A stretch of 64,000 nucleotides of DNA from Fimenecus sp052298855 (GCA_052298855.1 DAVZXP010000007.1:94652-158651); one strand, 5' to 3'; numbered from the stretch's first letter, positions 41,720-51,327 are shown. The notes: a model not told the origin generated them from the letters alone. Program-made: numbers and translations.

Positions 41720-42835
41720 ATGACAGGGAAAAATATAGTAGGTATAGTATTTTCAAATTCATATGACGAGTGCCTTCCCGAGCTTACAGGCTTGCGGACA
41801 ATGGGCTCTGTTCCGTTTGCGGGCAGATACCGTCTTATAGATTTCACTCTTTCAAATATGGTCAACGCAGGCATTGAAGATGTCGGCGTTATCACAAAGG
41901 CAAATTATCATTCGCTTATGGATCATATCGGAACAGGTAAGCCGTGGGATCTTTCAAGAAAGACAAAGGGGCTTATAATTCTTCCGCCGTATTCAACTGC
42001 CGAGCAGGGCGGAAATGACGATAAAATAGCTTCCTTAAAGGGTATTATGGGCTTTATCAACAGGGCGAACGAGGAATATGTTTTGCTATCGGACTGCAAT
42101 ACAATTTCAAACATTGATATTGAAGCGTTGACAGAGTATCATACCGAGAAAAATTCGGATATTACAGTTGTATATAAGCACGGTCAAATCCCGTCGCTTT
42201 CCGATGTTTTGGTGCTTGACCTCGACGAGGACGGCAAGGCAAAGCAGATTGACGTTACTCCCGTTACCAAAAAGACAGGTAACTATTCCTTGAGCGTTAT
42301 GTTTATGAAGAAGTCCTTGCTTGAAAGGTTTATGAATGAGGCTATAAGCAAGAGATATACAGATTTCGAGACCGATTTAATTCAGCGCAATGTCGGGAAG
42401 CTCAATATTTACGGCTTTGAGGCAAAGGGCTATTCAGCTACGATTGACTCTTTAAGCACATATTTCAAGGCGAGTATGGAGTTGCTTGATATAAATAATT
42501 GTACCGAGCTTTTCAACAGCGAAAGACCTGTATATACAAAGACGAGAGACGATATGCCGTCAACCTACGGTATCGGCTCAAAGGTTAAGAACTCACTTGT
42601 AGCAAACGGTTGTATTATAGACGGAGAGGTTGAAAATTCAATAATTTTCAGGGGCGTCAGAATTGAAAAGGGCGCAGTTGTCAGAAATTCAATCGTTATG
42701 CAGGAGAGCTTTGTAGCTTCCGGCTCGTCGCTTGATTATGTTATAATGGATAAAATTGCGGTAATCACACCGAACAAGAATTTGTCGGGTGCGGAGAATT
42801 ATCCGTTCTATATCGGAAAGGGAATTGTAATTTAA
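41720..42835 (+). CDS. glgD: Glucose-1-phosphate adenylyltransferase, GlgD subunit
   Basis: Protein of 371 aa, a paralogue of GlgC. The N-terminal GxGxRLxxLT loop of GlgC is replaced by FSNSYDECLPELTGLRTMGS, so it has probably lost catalysis and acts as a modulating partner, as known for GlgD of Bacillus. VPFAGRYRLIDFTLSNMVNAG is retained. AAGGAGG lies within the end of glgC, so translation is coupled. Confidence 0.93.
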   Translation: MTGKNIVGIVFSNSYDECLPELTGLRTMGSVPFAGRYRLIDFTLSNMVNAGIEDVGVITKANYHSLMDHIGTGKPWDLSRKTKGLIILPPYSTAEQGGNDDKIASLKGIMGFINRANEEYVLLSDCNTISNIDIEALTEYHTEKNSDITVVYKHGQIPSLSDVLVLDLDEDGKAKQIDVTPVTKKTGNYSLSVMFMKKSLLERFMNEAISKRYTDFETDLIQRNVGKLNIYGFEAKGYSATIDSLSTYFKASMELLDINNCTELFNSERPVYTKTRDDMPSTYGIGSKVKNSLVANGCIIDGEVENSIIFRGVRIEKGAVVRNSIVMQESFVASGSSLDYVIMDKIAVITPNKNLSGAENYPFYIGKGIVI

Positions 42836-42891
42836 CAAAAATTGTTACAATTAACTTTCAAAGTACGAAAATATGCAGTGGAGGAATGAAT

Positions 42892-44319
42892 ATGAAGGTT
42901 TTATATGTAGCGAGTGAAGCGTTGCCTTTTATGGCTTCGGGCGGACTCGGTGATGTTGCGGGCAGTCTTCCGCAGGCTTTGAGGAAAAGAATGGTAGGTT
43001 GCAGGGTTGTAATGCCTATGTACGACACCATAAAGCAGGAGTTAAAGGACAGTATGACCTTTATCACAAGCTTTACCGTTCCCGTTGCGTGGAGAAGGCA
43101 GTATTGCGGTGTGTTTGAAGCAAAATATAACGGAGTAATCTATTATCTTATTGACAATCAGTATTACTTTAAGAGAGATGGGATTTACGGTTATTATGAT
43201 GATGCTGAGAGATTTGCTTTCTTCTCAAGAGCAGTTCTCGAGATGCTTCCGCACGTTGATTTCAAGCCCGATATAATTCATTGCAACGATTGGCAGTCGG
43301 CACTTGTACCCGTTTATTACAGCACAATGTACGCACAGGCTCCGGGCTATGAAAACATTAAAACCGTATTTACAATTCATAATATTCAGTATCAGGGAAC
43401 ATACGGAAAAGAGCTTATCCCCGAGGTGCTCGGTATTCCTGCGGAGTACACCTCGGTTGTCGAGTATGACAATGACGTAAACTTTATGAAGGGTGCTATC
43501 GAGTCGGCAAACAGAATTACCACCGTAAGCCCGTCATATGCAAATGAAATCCTTGACCCGTGGTACTCGCACGGACTTGACCCGATACTCAACGAGAGAA
43601 GCTGGAAATTGTCGGGCATACTCAACGGCATTGATGTTGACCTTTACAATCCCGAAACGGATAAGGATATATTCAAGACCTATTCGACGTCCGATTTTAC
43701 ATCGGGCAAGGCGAAAAACAAAAAGGCGTTACAGGAGCTTATGGGACTTCCCCAAAAGGCAGATACACCGCTTATCGGAATGGTAACAAGGCTTGTTTCG
43801 CATAAGGGACTTGACCTTGTAAAGGCTGTTCTTGAGGAGCTTATCGTCACGACCGACGTACAGGTTGTGGTTCTCGGTTCGGGCGAATGGCAGTACGAGG
43901 AATTCTTTAAGGATATAGCTCGCCGTCATCCCGATCAGGTTGCAATCAATCTCGGCTTTAATCCTCCGCTTTCAAAGAAGGTATATGCAGGCTCTGATAT
44001 GTTCCTTATGCCGTCGCAGTCTGAACCCTGCGGACTTTCGCAGATGATTGCGCTTCGTTACGGCTCTGTTCCGATTGTTCGTGAAACAGGCGGACTTCGT
44101 GACAGTATTCAGGACTCGGGCGACGGAGAGGGCAACGGCTTTGTATTCTCAAATTACAACGCACACGATATGCTTCACACCATACACAGAGCGATTGACG
44201 GCTATCAGAACAAAAAGGGCTGGAAGATACTTGTTAAGCGTGGTATGGAATGTGATTATTCATGGGGCAAGTCGGCAAATGAGTACATTAAGCTCTATAA
44301 GGACCTTTTGAAAGAATAA
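42892..44319 (+). CDS. glgA: Glycogen synthase
   Basis: Protein of 475 aa using ADP-glucose to extend alpha-1,4 glucan (GT5). The N-terminal EALPFMASGGLGDVAGSLPQ contains the glucose-binding loop, HCNDWQSALVPV follows, and MPSQSEPCGLSQMIALRYG binds the nucleotide. The ATG at 42892 is preferred over the one at 42886, since GTGGAGG is 7 nt upstream. Last gene of the glycogen operon, followed by a terminator. Confidence 0.95.
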   Translation: MKVLYVASEALPFMASGGLGDVAGSLPQALRKRMVGCRVVMPMYDTIKQELKDSMTFITSFTVPVAWRRQYCGVFEAKYNGVIYYLIDNQYYFKRDGIYGYYDDAERFAFFSRAVLEMLPHVDFKPDIIHCNDWQSALVPVYYSTMYAQAPGYENIKTVFTIHNIQYQGTYGKELIPEVLGIPAEYTSVVEYDNDVNFMKGAIESANRITTVSPSYANEILDPWYSHGLDPILNERSWKLSGILNGIDVDLYNPETDKDIFKTYSTSDFTSGKAKNKKALQELMGLPQKADTPLIGMVTRLVSHKGLDLVKAVLEELIVTTDVQVVVLGSGEWQYEEFFKDIARRHPDQVAINLGFNPPLSKKVYAGSDMFLMPSQSEPCGLSQMIALRYGSVPIVRETGGLRDSIQDSGDGEGNGFVFSNYNAHDMLHTIHRAIDGYQNKKGWKILVKRGMECDYSWGKSANEYIKLYKDLLKE

Positions 44320-44338
44320 AAGAATAACAGATACAACA

Positions 44339-44376
44339 AAACCCACTGCTCATACAGAACAGTGGGTTTATTTTTG
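44339..44376. terminator. Terminator between glgA and the dipeptidase gene
   Basis: Stem AAACCCACTG / CAGTGGGTTT with an 11-nt loop, then ATTTTTGC on the plus strand. Confidence 0.8.
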
Positions 44377-44394
44377 CACAATGTATTTTTGAGC

Positions 44395-45753
44395 TTAAAC
44401 AGCAAGCAAATTTTCGATTGCCTTAATATAAATTTCCACGGCTTCTTCCATTTCGGAAACAAGGATAAACTCGTCTGCGCCGTGGATACGATAGTCTTTT
44501 CCGATTTTTTCGGGACCGAACGCAATGATATTTTTCAATGATTTTGCATAAGTTCCGCCGCCGATTACCATAGGCTTGTTTTCGGTGTCGCCCGTAACAT
44601 CAACATACGCTTGATACAAAGCATTAACCAACGGAGAATCGCTCGGATAGAATAACGGATTGCCGATTTCCTCGATTTCGATATATCCGTTTTCGTCCTC
44701 CAAATTACCCTCTAACCGCTTCAAAATATCATCTTTCGTAAAGGTCACGGGAACACGAATATCAATAGTGCAGGATATAACTCCGTTTTCGGTTTTGACA
44801 ATTCCGTTGCAGAAAGTCAGCTCACCGAACTCGTCGGATATTTTAAGTCCGACACCCGAGCCGTCGCAGGCAGTTCCGATATGCTTGTTGTAAAATTTGA
44901 CAAAATCGTCCTCGAAGCCTGCCTTTTCAAGACATTCCATAGTAACACCCGCCGCATTTACGCCGAGAGTAGGTGTGCTTGCGTGTGCAGGTACGCCTTT
45001 TGCGTAAATTGTAAGCTGATTTCCGTTTTCTGTTATTCTGTACTCTTGTAATTTTGTCTCGGAAAGCGCTTTTTTAAGCCTTTCTTTAAGGCAATCCTCT
45101 GTCGGTATTACAGTCATGCAGTTATCGCATACCGCATTTGAAACAAAGCCGCCGTCCATAGATATTATTTTTGTGCTTTTTGAGTATGCTGTCATTGTCA
45201 TATGACCTTTTTCGCCGTGTATGCACGGAAAGCTTGCGTCGGGGGTAAAGCCGCAGGACAATTCCTCCGAAACCTCGTTATAATGCTCCATACATTTAGA
45301 GCCCGTCTCCTCGTTACAGCCCATAATCAAACGAACACGCTTATTGAGTTTTGCACCTGAGTCACGAAGGAATTTCATAGCATATAAAGCCTCAATAACA
45401 GGACCTTTGTCATCAGTTGTGCCACGACCGTATACGCAGTCGCCCTCACGAGTGAGTTCAAACGGGTTATAACTCCAATCACCGCCGACGGGAACAATGT
45501 CTAAATGACCCGCAATACCGACAATTTCCTCGCCCTCGCCCATTTCGGCATAACCGCAGTAGTTGTCAAGGTTAACGGTCTTAAAGCCTAAAGATTTTGC
45601 AATTTCAAGTCCTGCTTCAAGAGCCTTTGCAGGACCTTCTCCGAACGGCTTATCCTCGGACGGAGTGCCGAGCGTTGAGTCAATCGCAACCAACTTCCCG
45701 AGATTTTCAAGCATTTCGTCAGACAGAGCGTGTATCTGTTCCCTTATATCCAT
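44395..45753 (-). CDS. M20 family dipeptidase (PepV/Sapep-like)
   Basis: Protein of 452 aa. GIAGHLDIVPVGGDWSYNPF contains the first zinc ligand, YGRGTTDDKGP the bridging aspartate, and MGCNEETGSKC the catalytic glutamate. A lid domain of about 100-200 residues follows, as in PepV. It cleaves dipeptides in the cytoplasm; some relatives accept D-Ala-containing dipeptides, notable beside a D-amino-acid operon on the other strand, though this is only context. GGAGGATAT precedes the ATG. Confidence 0.92.
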   Translation of the reverse strand: MDIREQIHALSDEMLENLGKLVAIDSTLGTPSEDKPFGEGPAKALEAGLEIAKSLGFKTVNLDNYCGYAEMGEGEEIVGIAGHLDIVPVGGDWSYNPFELTREGDCVYGRGTTDDKGPVIEALYAMKFLRDSGAKLNKRVRLIMGCNEETGSKCMEHYNEVSEELSCGFTPDASFPCIHGEKGHMTMTAYSKSTKIISMDGGFVSNAVCDNCMTVIPTEDCLKERLKKALSETKLQEYRITENGNQLTIYAKGVPAHASTPTLGVNAAGVTMECLEKAGFEDDFVKFYNKHIGTACDGSGVGLKISDEFGELTFCNGIVKTENGVISCTIDIRVPVTFTKDDILKRLEGNLEDENGYIEIEEIGNPLFYPSDSPLVNALYQAYVDVTGDTENKPMVIGGGTYAKSLKNIIAFGPEKIGKDYRIHGADEFILVSEMEEAVEIYIKAIENLLAV

Positions 45754-45920
45754 AATTATATCCTCCGATATATCATTTCAAAGTAATTTACAAAAATCAC
45801 AGCATCATTATCATACCACAAAGCGATATTTAATACAAATATCCTTTTGTGCACCAAAAAGGTCACATCAATTATTGCATAATATGCTTACGGCTACAAA
45901 TCAAATTTGAGGTGAGCGTT

Positions 45921-46019
45921 ATGTTAGATGCGAGTCAAATCAAAATAATCGAGCCTAAAGAGCTTGTGGAAATGTGTAAGCTTGATATGGTAAATGCGTT
46001 AAAGCTTTATGAGGATTAG
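45921..46019 (+). CDS. Very small protein (32 aa)
   Basis: A short frame MLDASQIKIIEPKELVEMCK ... LYEDstop with TGAGGTGAGCGTT before the ATG. Acidic and helical. No family recognised. It lies in the 480-bp gap between the dipeptidase gene and the D-amino-acid operon. The good ribosome site is the only support. Confidence 0.4.
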   Translation: MLDASQIKIIEPKELVEMCKLDMVNALKLYED

Positions 46020-46146
46020 AAAATTTCACTATTATTTGGTCGAAAATGAAAAATATATTGCTCAAAAGAGTTGAAAATGCCGTGTTTTGTACAAATTGCT
46101 AAAAAGTGTACAGTAAATTTTTTACAAAAACACAGTCGATTTTTTA

Positions 46147-46175
46147 TTGACATATAAAAGTAAATATGATAATCT
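46147..46175 (+). promoter_or_regulatory. Promoter of the D-amino-acid / oxoproline operon
   Basis: Perfect -35 TTGACA, 17-bp spacer, -10 TAATCT, 61 bp before the transaminase start. Confidence 0.6.
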
Positions 46176-46189
46176 AATAGTGATAACGG

Positions 46190-46214
46190 GGTCTGCAAAA
46201 CGCAGACCTTATTT
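46190..46214 (+). promoter_or_regulatory. Leader attenuator-like hairpin
   Basis: Perfect 7-bp stem GGTCTGC / GCAGACC with a 5-nt loop, then TTATTTTGC, between the promoter and the first ribosome site. It looks like an intrinsic terminator that transcription must read through. Confidence 0.5.
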
Positions 46215-46235
46215 TGCTTTACGGAGGTATTCATA

Positions 46236-47078
46236 ATGAAAAATTTAGGGTATTATAATGGCAAATACGATGAAATCGAGAATATGCAAATCCCGATGCT
46301 TGACAGAGTTTGTTGGTTTGGCGACGGCGTTTATGACGCAACCTATGCTCATAATCATATCGTTTTTGATATGGACGCACACCTTACAAGATTTTATAAC
46401 TCTGCAAAGCTTCTCGGTATGAATATTCCGATTGAGCGTGACGAGCTTGACAAACTGCTCAGAGAGCTTGTCAGAAAGGTTGACGACGGAGATCAGTTTG
46501 TTTATATGCAGGTTACACGTGGAAACGGACTTCGTGGTCACATTTATCCCGAAAATATGCAGGGCAATTTGTGGATTACGCTTACTCCCTGTCATGTTGC
46601 GGATACATATAAGCCGATTGACGTTATTACATATGAGGATAAGAGATTTCTTTATTGTAATTGTAAAACGCTTAACCTCATTCCGTCCTGCCTTGCAGCT
46701 ACCGCAGCTGACAGAGCAGGATGTCAGGAGGCAATTTTCCACAGAGGCGATTTAGTTACCGAGTGCGCACACTCAAACGTATCAATATTTAAGGACGGCA
46801 AGGTTATCACGCATCAGCTTGATGATATGGTGCTTCCGGGTACGGCAAGAATCAGACTTCTCGCATTTGCAAAGAAGCTCGGATACGGCGTTGAGGAAAG
46901 AGATTACACACTCGACGAATTGATGTCGGCAGATGAGGTTGTTGTTCATTCGACAGGCTCTTTCTGTATTCCCGTTAAGACGGTTGACGGTAAGAGCGTA
47001 GGCGGAAAAGCTCCCGAAATGCTGAAAACAATTCAGGACGCTTTAGTTAAAGATTTTGAGGAGCAGTGTAAAGCATAA
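46236..47078 (+). CDS. Class IV aminotransferase, probable D-amino acid transaminase
   Basis: Protein of 280 aa, PLP-dependent. The catalytic lysine is probably K144 in CNCKTLNLIPS, with E176 in TECAHSNVSIF contacting the cofactor. It equilibrates D-alanine and 2-oxoglutarate with pyruvate and D-glutamate. Branched-chain and aminodeoxychorismate enzymes share this fold, but the operon argues for D-amino acids. ACGGAGG precedes the ATG; the next gene starts at the stop codon. Confidence 0.85.
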   Translation: MKNLGYYNGKYDEIENMQIPMLDRVCWFGDGVYDATYAHNHIVFDMDAHLTRFYNSAKLLGMNIPIERDELDKLLRELVRKVDDGDQFVYMQVTRGNGLRGHIYPENMQGNLWITLTPCHVADTYKPIDVITYEDKRFLYCNCKTLNLIPSCLAATAADRAGCQEAIFHRGDLVTECAHSNVSIFKDGKVITHQLDDMVLPGTARIRLLAFAKKLGYGVEERDYTLDELMSADEVVVHSTGSFCIPVKTVDGKSVGGKAPEMLKTIQDALVKDFEEQCKA

Positions 47079-48136
47079 TGAACAGGACGGAGCTTACTAA
47101 ACTTAATGTCGGCTATAACCTCGACTGGCTTATGAACCTTGACCCGAGAGGCTACGGCGTTTGCAGAATTCTTTATGACGGAGCAATTAAATACACAGGT
47201 AAGCCCTTGTCGCTCAACGGAGCAGAGGGACTTGTGGAGAATATAAAAAAGGGCGAAAAGGTCTTTATTTTAACTGGCTTTATACTTCTTCCGTGGAATG
47301 AGGCGGAAACGGACGGAATTATTTCGTCAACCGTTTTTTCACGGTTTATAATAAGAGCCTTCGGCGCAAAGCCTGTTATGATTGTACCCGAGCAATGCGA
47401 AAAGGCAATTAAGGCTATGAGCGAGGTGTTGGGGGTCAATGTTACATACGATATTGACAATATCCCCGACAATACTATTTGCATTGTTCCCTTTACAAAG
47501 GATAAGGGCAAGGAGGACGAGCAAACCGCAGAGATACTTTCTCACGGCTTGCCCTGTGCAATTATTTCAAATGAAGCGCCGGGAAGAAACAAAAACGGTT
47601 ATTATCACAATGCCATCGGTGTAAATACAACAGATGTTGAGGCAAAATACGACGTTCTTTTCAGGGAATGTCAAAAGAGAGGCGTATATAATCTCTCTAT
47701 CGGCGACCTCGGCAATGAGCTCGGAATGGGCGCTATCGAGGAGCATATAAGAAAATATATTCCTTATGCCGAGGAGGGCGGCTGCAAGGCAGGAACGGGC
47801 TTCGGCATTTTGGCTGATACCGCTGCCGACAACATAATTACCGCAACCGTAAGCGATTGGGGTATGAACGCTCTTATGGCTTGTACGTCATTCCTTTTGG
47901 GCGATGTAAGCCTCTTTCATACGGAGGAAGAGGAAGCGGCGGTAATGGACGCCGCTGCGAAAGCAGGTATGCTTGATATGTACGGCGAGGCAAGACCGTA
48001 TATCGACGGTATCGGCAAGAATATTGTTTTGCCTATGATTTCTCTTATGCGAGGACTTATTGACTATCCCCACACGGTTGAAGATAAGACTGCTGCGTGG
48101 TTTGAAACAACAATTAAAAAAGGGTATTTCAAATGA
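47078..48136 (+). CDS. DUF4392 family protein, probable D-glutamate cyclase
   Basis: Protein of 352 aa, soluble. Conserved features include GEKVFILTGFILLPWNEAET, ISNEAPGRNKNGYYHN and SIGDLGNELGMGAIEEH. DUF4392 forms the C-terminal part of the mitochondrial D-glutamate cyclase (DGLUCY), which converts D-glutamate to 5-oxo-D-proline. Its place between a D-amino acid transaminase and 5-oxoprolinase genes fits that role. Its first base is the last base of the transaminase stop codon, and it overlaps pxpB by 4 bp. Confidence 0.8.
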   Translation: MNRTELTKLNVGYNLDWLMNLDPRGYGVCRILYDGAIKYTGKPLSLNGAEGLVENIKKGEKVFILTGFILLPWNEAETDGIISSTVFSRFIIRAFGAKPVMIVPEQCEKAIKAMSEVLGVNVTYDIDNIPDNTICIVPFTKDKGKEDEQTAEILSHGLPCAIISNEAPGRNKNGYYHNAIGVNTTDVEAKYDVLFRECQKRGVYNLSIGDLGNELGMGAIEEHIRKYIPYAEEGGCKAGTGFGILADTAADNIITATVSDWGMNALMACTSFLLGDVSLFHTEEEEAAVMDAAAKAGMLDMYGEARPYIDGIGKNIVLPMISLMRGLIDYPHTVEDKTAAWFETTIKKGYFK

Positions 48137-48858
48137 TGTATTCATTTTTGCAAAACGGCGACAGCGCTGTTACTGTACAATTTCAAAATGAAATAAGTAA
48201 AGAGGTCAATTCACAGGTAACTGCTCTTTGCGACAGGCTTGAAGCAAAGCATATCGACGGAGTTATTGAGCTTGTGCCGACCTTTGCGTCATTAACTGTC
48301 TTTTATGATTGCTCGATAATCAGCTCAAAGAAGCTCAAAAAGAAAATCGAGGCACTCATAAGGGACGGCGAAAGCCATGCAAAGAGCACGGCGAGAGTTT
48401 GGAATATTCCCGTGTGCTACGATGACGAGTTTGCATTGGATATGGAGACGGTATGCAGCCACACCAAGCTTACAAGGGAAGAGATTATTACAATCCATAC
48501 ATCAAAGCCTTATTTGATTTATATGCTGGGCTTTTTGCCGGGCTTTGCTTATCTCGGCGGTATGGACGAGAGGCTTTTCACTCCGAGATTGAAAACTCCG
48601 AGACTTGAAATATTCGAGGGCGCTGTCGGTATCGGCGGAGAGCAAACGGGTATTTATCCCATTGCGTCGCCCGGCGGTTGGCAGTTGATCGGCAAAACCC
48701 CCGTTAAGGTATTTGACAAATCAAAGAAGTCGCCCATATTATACAGAGCAGGCGATTATATAAAGTTTTTCAGTATCGATAAGGCGGAATATTCGGAAAT
48801 TGAAAAGCAGACTGCAAGCGGCACCTATATTCCTACGGTCAGCGAGGTTGAATTATGA
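48133..48858 (+). CDS. pxpB: 5-oxoprolinase subunit B (KipI-like)
   Basis: Protein of 241 aa. PYLIYMLGFLPGFAYLGGMD and GIGGEQTGIYPIASPGGWQL are hallmarks of the KipI/PxpB family; with PxpA and PxpC it makes the ATP-dependent 5-oxoprolinase that opens pyroglutamate to glutamate. In Bacillus KipI inhibits the sporulation kinase KinA, but oxoproline metabolism is the conserved role. Starts ATGATG at the preceding stop. Overlaps pxpC by 4 bp. Confidence 0.93.
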   Translation: MMYSFLQNGDSAVTVQFQNEISKEVNSQVTALCDRLEAKHIDGVIELVPTFASLTVFYDCSIISSKKLKKKIEALIRDGESHAKSTARVWNIPVCYDDEFALDMETVCSHTKLTREEIITIHTSKPYLIYMLGFLPGFAYLGGMDERLFTPRLKTPRLEIFEGAVGIGGEQTGIYPIASPGGWQLIGKTPVKVFDKSKKSPILYRAGDYIKFFSIDKAEYSEIEKQTASGTYIPTVSEVEL

Positions 48859-49775
48859 TAGAGATTATGTCGGCAGGTATGCTGTCAACCATTCAGGATT
48901 TAGGCAGATTCGGAGTAATGAAGGACGGCTTTACTCAAGGCGGTGTAATGGATGCCTATTCAACAAGAATTGCAAACAAGCTTTGCGGAAATGACGCAAA
49001 CGCCCCCGTTATTGAAATGACAATGCTCGGTATAACGGCTAAATTTACCGAGGAGCATATTTTTGCAATTTCGGGCGGACGGTTTGACATTTCCTTGAAC
49101 AGCAAACCAATCAGAACAAACAAGGCTTACTCGGCAAAGGCAGGGGACGTTTTAAGCATTAAGACTGCGAAGCAGGGCTTGAGATGCTACCTTGCGGTTG
49201 CAGGCGGCTTTGATGTTCCGCTGTTTATGGGAAGTGCCTCAACGAACCTTAAAATTAACGTCGGCGGATTTGACGGCAGAAAGCTCAAGGCAGGGGATAC
49301 CGTTAAAGTCGGCAAGGCTTCTAAGCTTAAAAATATCGAAAAGCGAGAGCTTGCCGAAAACACCTATGACAGAATTGTAAAAATCAGAGTCGTATTAGGG
49401 CCTCAGGAGGATATGTTTTCCGAGAACGATTTGGCACTGTTTTCAAATCAGCGATACACCGTTACATCAGACTTTGACAGAATGGGTATCAGGCTTTGGG
49501 GCATTGCCTTGCGTGGAAAGGAAAAGCTTGAGATTATTTCCGACGCCATAACCTTCGGCTCAATACAGATTACAAATTCGGGAATGCCGATTATACTAAT
49601 GGCAGACCACCAAACAACAGGCGGCTACGCAAAAATCGCAACTGTAATAGGCGCAGATTTGCCGAAGCTTGCACAGGTTAAATCGAACGACAAAATCAAC
49701 TTTGAAATTATTGATGTTGATACTGCCGAAAAGATAGCAAATAAGCAGAAAAAGTATATTGACAGGTTATTTTAG
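48855..49775 (+). CDS. pxpC: 5-oxoprolinase subunit C (KipA-like)
   Basis: Protein of 306 aa. IMSAGMLSTIQDLGRFGVMK, IEMTMLGITAKF and CYLAVAGGFDVP are typical of the KipA / allophanate-hydrolase-subunit-2-like family. It forms a complex with PxpB. ATGA overlaps the pxpB stop, and the DUF1445 gene starts 8 bp downstream. Confidence 0.93.
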   Translation: MIEIMSAGMLSTIQDLGRFGVMKDGFTQGGVMDAYSTRIANKLCGNDANAPVIEMTMLGITAKFTEEHIFAISGGRFDISLNSKPIRTNKAYSAKAGDVLSIKTAKQGLRCYLAVAGGFDVPLFMGSASTNLKINVGGFDGRKLKAGDTVKVGKASKLKNIEKRELAENTYDRIVKIRVVLGPQEDMFSENDLALFSNQRYTVTSDFDRMGIRLWGIALRGKEKLEIISDAITFGSIQITNSGMPIILMADHQTTGGYAKIATVIGADLPKLAQVKSNDKINFEIIDVDTAEKIANKQKKYIDRLF

Positions 49776-49783
49776 GAGTGGCT

Positions 49784-50569
49784 ATGGACTATTCAAATAT
49801 GTTACCTCAAGAGGTTAAAAAGCTTATAAGAAAAGGTGAAATAGATTTTCAAACATCGGGTATGTGCAACGGCTACGCACAGGCTAATCTTTGCATTTTG
49901 CCAAAGGACTATGCGTTTGACTTTTTGCTGTTTTGTATGCGCAATCCTAAGCCTTGCCCGATTTTGGAGGTCGGCGATGTCGGCTCAAAGCAGTTCAGAA
50001 TAATGGCGAGCGAGGGCGACGTCTGCAAGGATTTCCCGAAATACAGAATTTGGAGAAACGGCGTTCTTGAAAAAGAAGTTACGGACATAACGGACTATTG
50101 GCAGGATGATTTTGTGTATTTCCTTATCGGCTGCTCATTTAGCTTTGAAAGTGAGCTTTTGGAGGCTGATGTTCCCGTAAGGCATATTCAGGAAAACAAA
50201 AACGTACCTATGTTTAATACGAATATCAAGCTTCAGTCAGCCGGAAAATTTCACGGAAATATGGTTGTGTCGATGCGTCCCATTCCAAATGATTTGGTTG
50301 TTAAAGCTGTCAATGTTACAGCCTCTATGCCAAGAGTTCACGGTGCACCGATACAAATCGGAAATCCCGAGGCAATAGGCATAAAGGACGTTACAAAGCC
50401 CGATTACGGCGACAGCGTAACGATAAACGAAGGGGAAATTCCGGTGTTCTGGGCTTGCGGAGTCACGCCTCAAAATGCTGTAATGCAAACGAAGCCCGAA
50501 ATTGCCATAACACATTCTCCCGGTCATATGTTTATAACCGATGTGAAAAATGTTAACTTGAAGTATTAG
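49784..50569 (+). CDS. DUF1445 (YcsI-like) protein, putative hydro-lyase / D-glutamate cyclase domain
   Basis: Protein of 261 aa. SGMCNGYAQANLCILPKDYA, CPILEVGDVGSKQ, FLIGCSFSFESELLEADVPV and HSPGHMFITD are typical of the UPF0317 family. Bacillus YcsI lies in the ycsF-kipIA operon, and the same domain forms the N-terminal part of mitochondrial DGLUCY. So two domains of one eukaryotic enzyme occur as separate genes here. ATG at 49784 is used because AGGAG is 6 nt upstream; a GTG at 49778 overlaps that site. Confidence 0.88.
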   Translation: MDYSNMLPQEVKKLIRKGEIDFQTSGMCNGYAQANLCILPKDYAFDFLLFCMRNPKPCPILEVGDVGSKQFRIMASEGDVCKDFPKYRIWRNGVLEKEVTDITDYWQDDFVYFLIGCSFSFESELLEADVPVRHIQENKNVPMFNTNIKLQSAGKFHGNMVVSMRPIPNDLVVKAVNVTASMPRVHGAPIQIGNPEAIGIKDVTKPDYGDSVTINEGEIPVFWACGVTPQNAVMQTKPEIAITHSPGHMFITDVKNVNLKY

Positions 50570-50577
50570 GTGATTAT

Positions 50578-51327
50578 ATGTATAAGATCAATTTGAATTG
50601 CGATTTAGGCGAGGGTGCTGCGTTTGATAACCAGATTATCCCTTTGATAAACAGCGCAAATATTGCCTGCGGATTTCATGCGGGCGATCATGCTATTATG
50701 GAAGCCACGGCAAGGCTTTGCATTGATAACAATGTTGATATAGGAGCTCATCCGGGTTATCCCGACAAGGAAAATTTCGGCAGAACAAATCTTGATGTAA
50801 CACCGGAGCAGGTTTACGACTATACCTTAACTCAATTAAAGGACTTGGGGGATATAGTCGGAAAGGACAAAATAGTTCACATTAAGCCGCACGGTGCTAT
50901 GTATAATCAGGCAGCTAATAGCAAGGAGCTGTCGGACGCAATAGTAGCCGCAATTACCGATTACAATAAAAATCTGATTTTGATGGCACTTTCAGGCTCT
51001 CAAATGATAAAATCGGCAAGGGAAAAGGGCTTGAAATATGCAAGCGAGGTCTTTGCCGACAGAGCATACGAGGCTGACGGCTCACTCAGAGCGAGGTCGC
51101 TTGAAAACTCAATGATTACAGATGAAGACTTGGCTGTTGAGCGAGTAATTAAAATGGTAAAAACAGGAAAGGTCGTTGCTTATACGGGCGAGGAAATTGG
51201 CATTGAGGCTCATTCCGTTTGTGTACACGGCGACAGCGAAAAGGCATTTACATTTGTAAAAAAGCTCAATGAGGCTTTTTCACAAAATGACATAAAAACA
51301 GTAGGTTTGATCGAGGCGATAAAATAA
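50578..51327 (+). CDS. pxpA: 5-oxoprolinase subunit A (LamB/YcsF family)
   Basis: Protein of 249 aa starting MYKINLNCDLGEGAAFDNQI, with SANIACGFHAGDHAIM, IGAHPGYPDKENFGR and HIKPHGAMYNQA, the metal-site motifs of YcsF proteins. With PxpB and PxpC it opens 5-oxoproline at the cost of ATP. TTAGGTGAT precedes the ATG. The alr gene starts on its last base. Confidence 0.93.
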   Translation: MYKINLNCDLGEGAAFDNQIIPLINSANIACGFHAGDHAIMEATARLCIDNNVDIGAHPGYPDKENFGRTNLDVTPEQVYDYTLTQLKDLGDIVGKDKIVHIKPHGAMYNQAANSKELSDAIVAAITDYNKNLILMALSGSQMIKSAREKGLKYASEVFADRAYEADGSLRARSLENSMITDEDLAVERVIKMVKTGKVVAYTGEEIGIEAHSVCVHGDSEKAFTFVKKLNEAFSQNDIKTVGLIEAIK

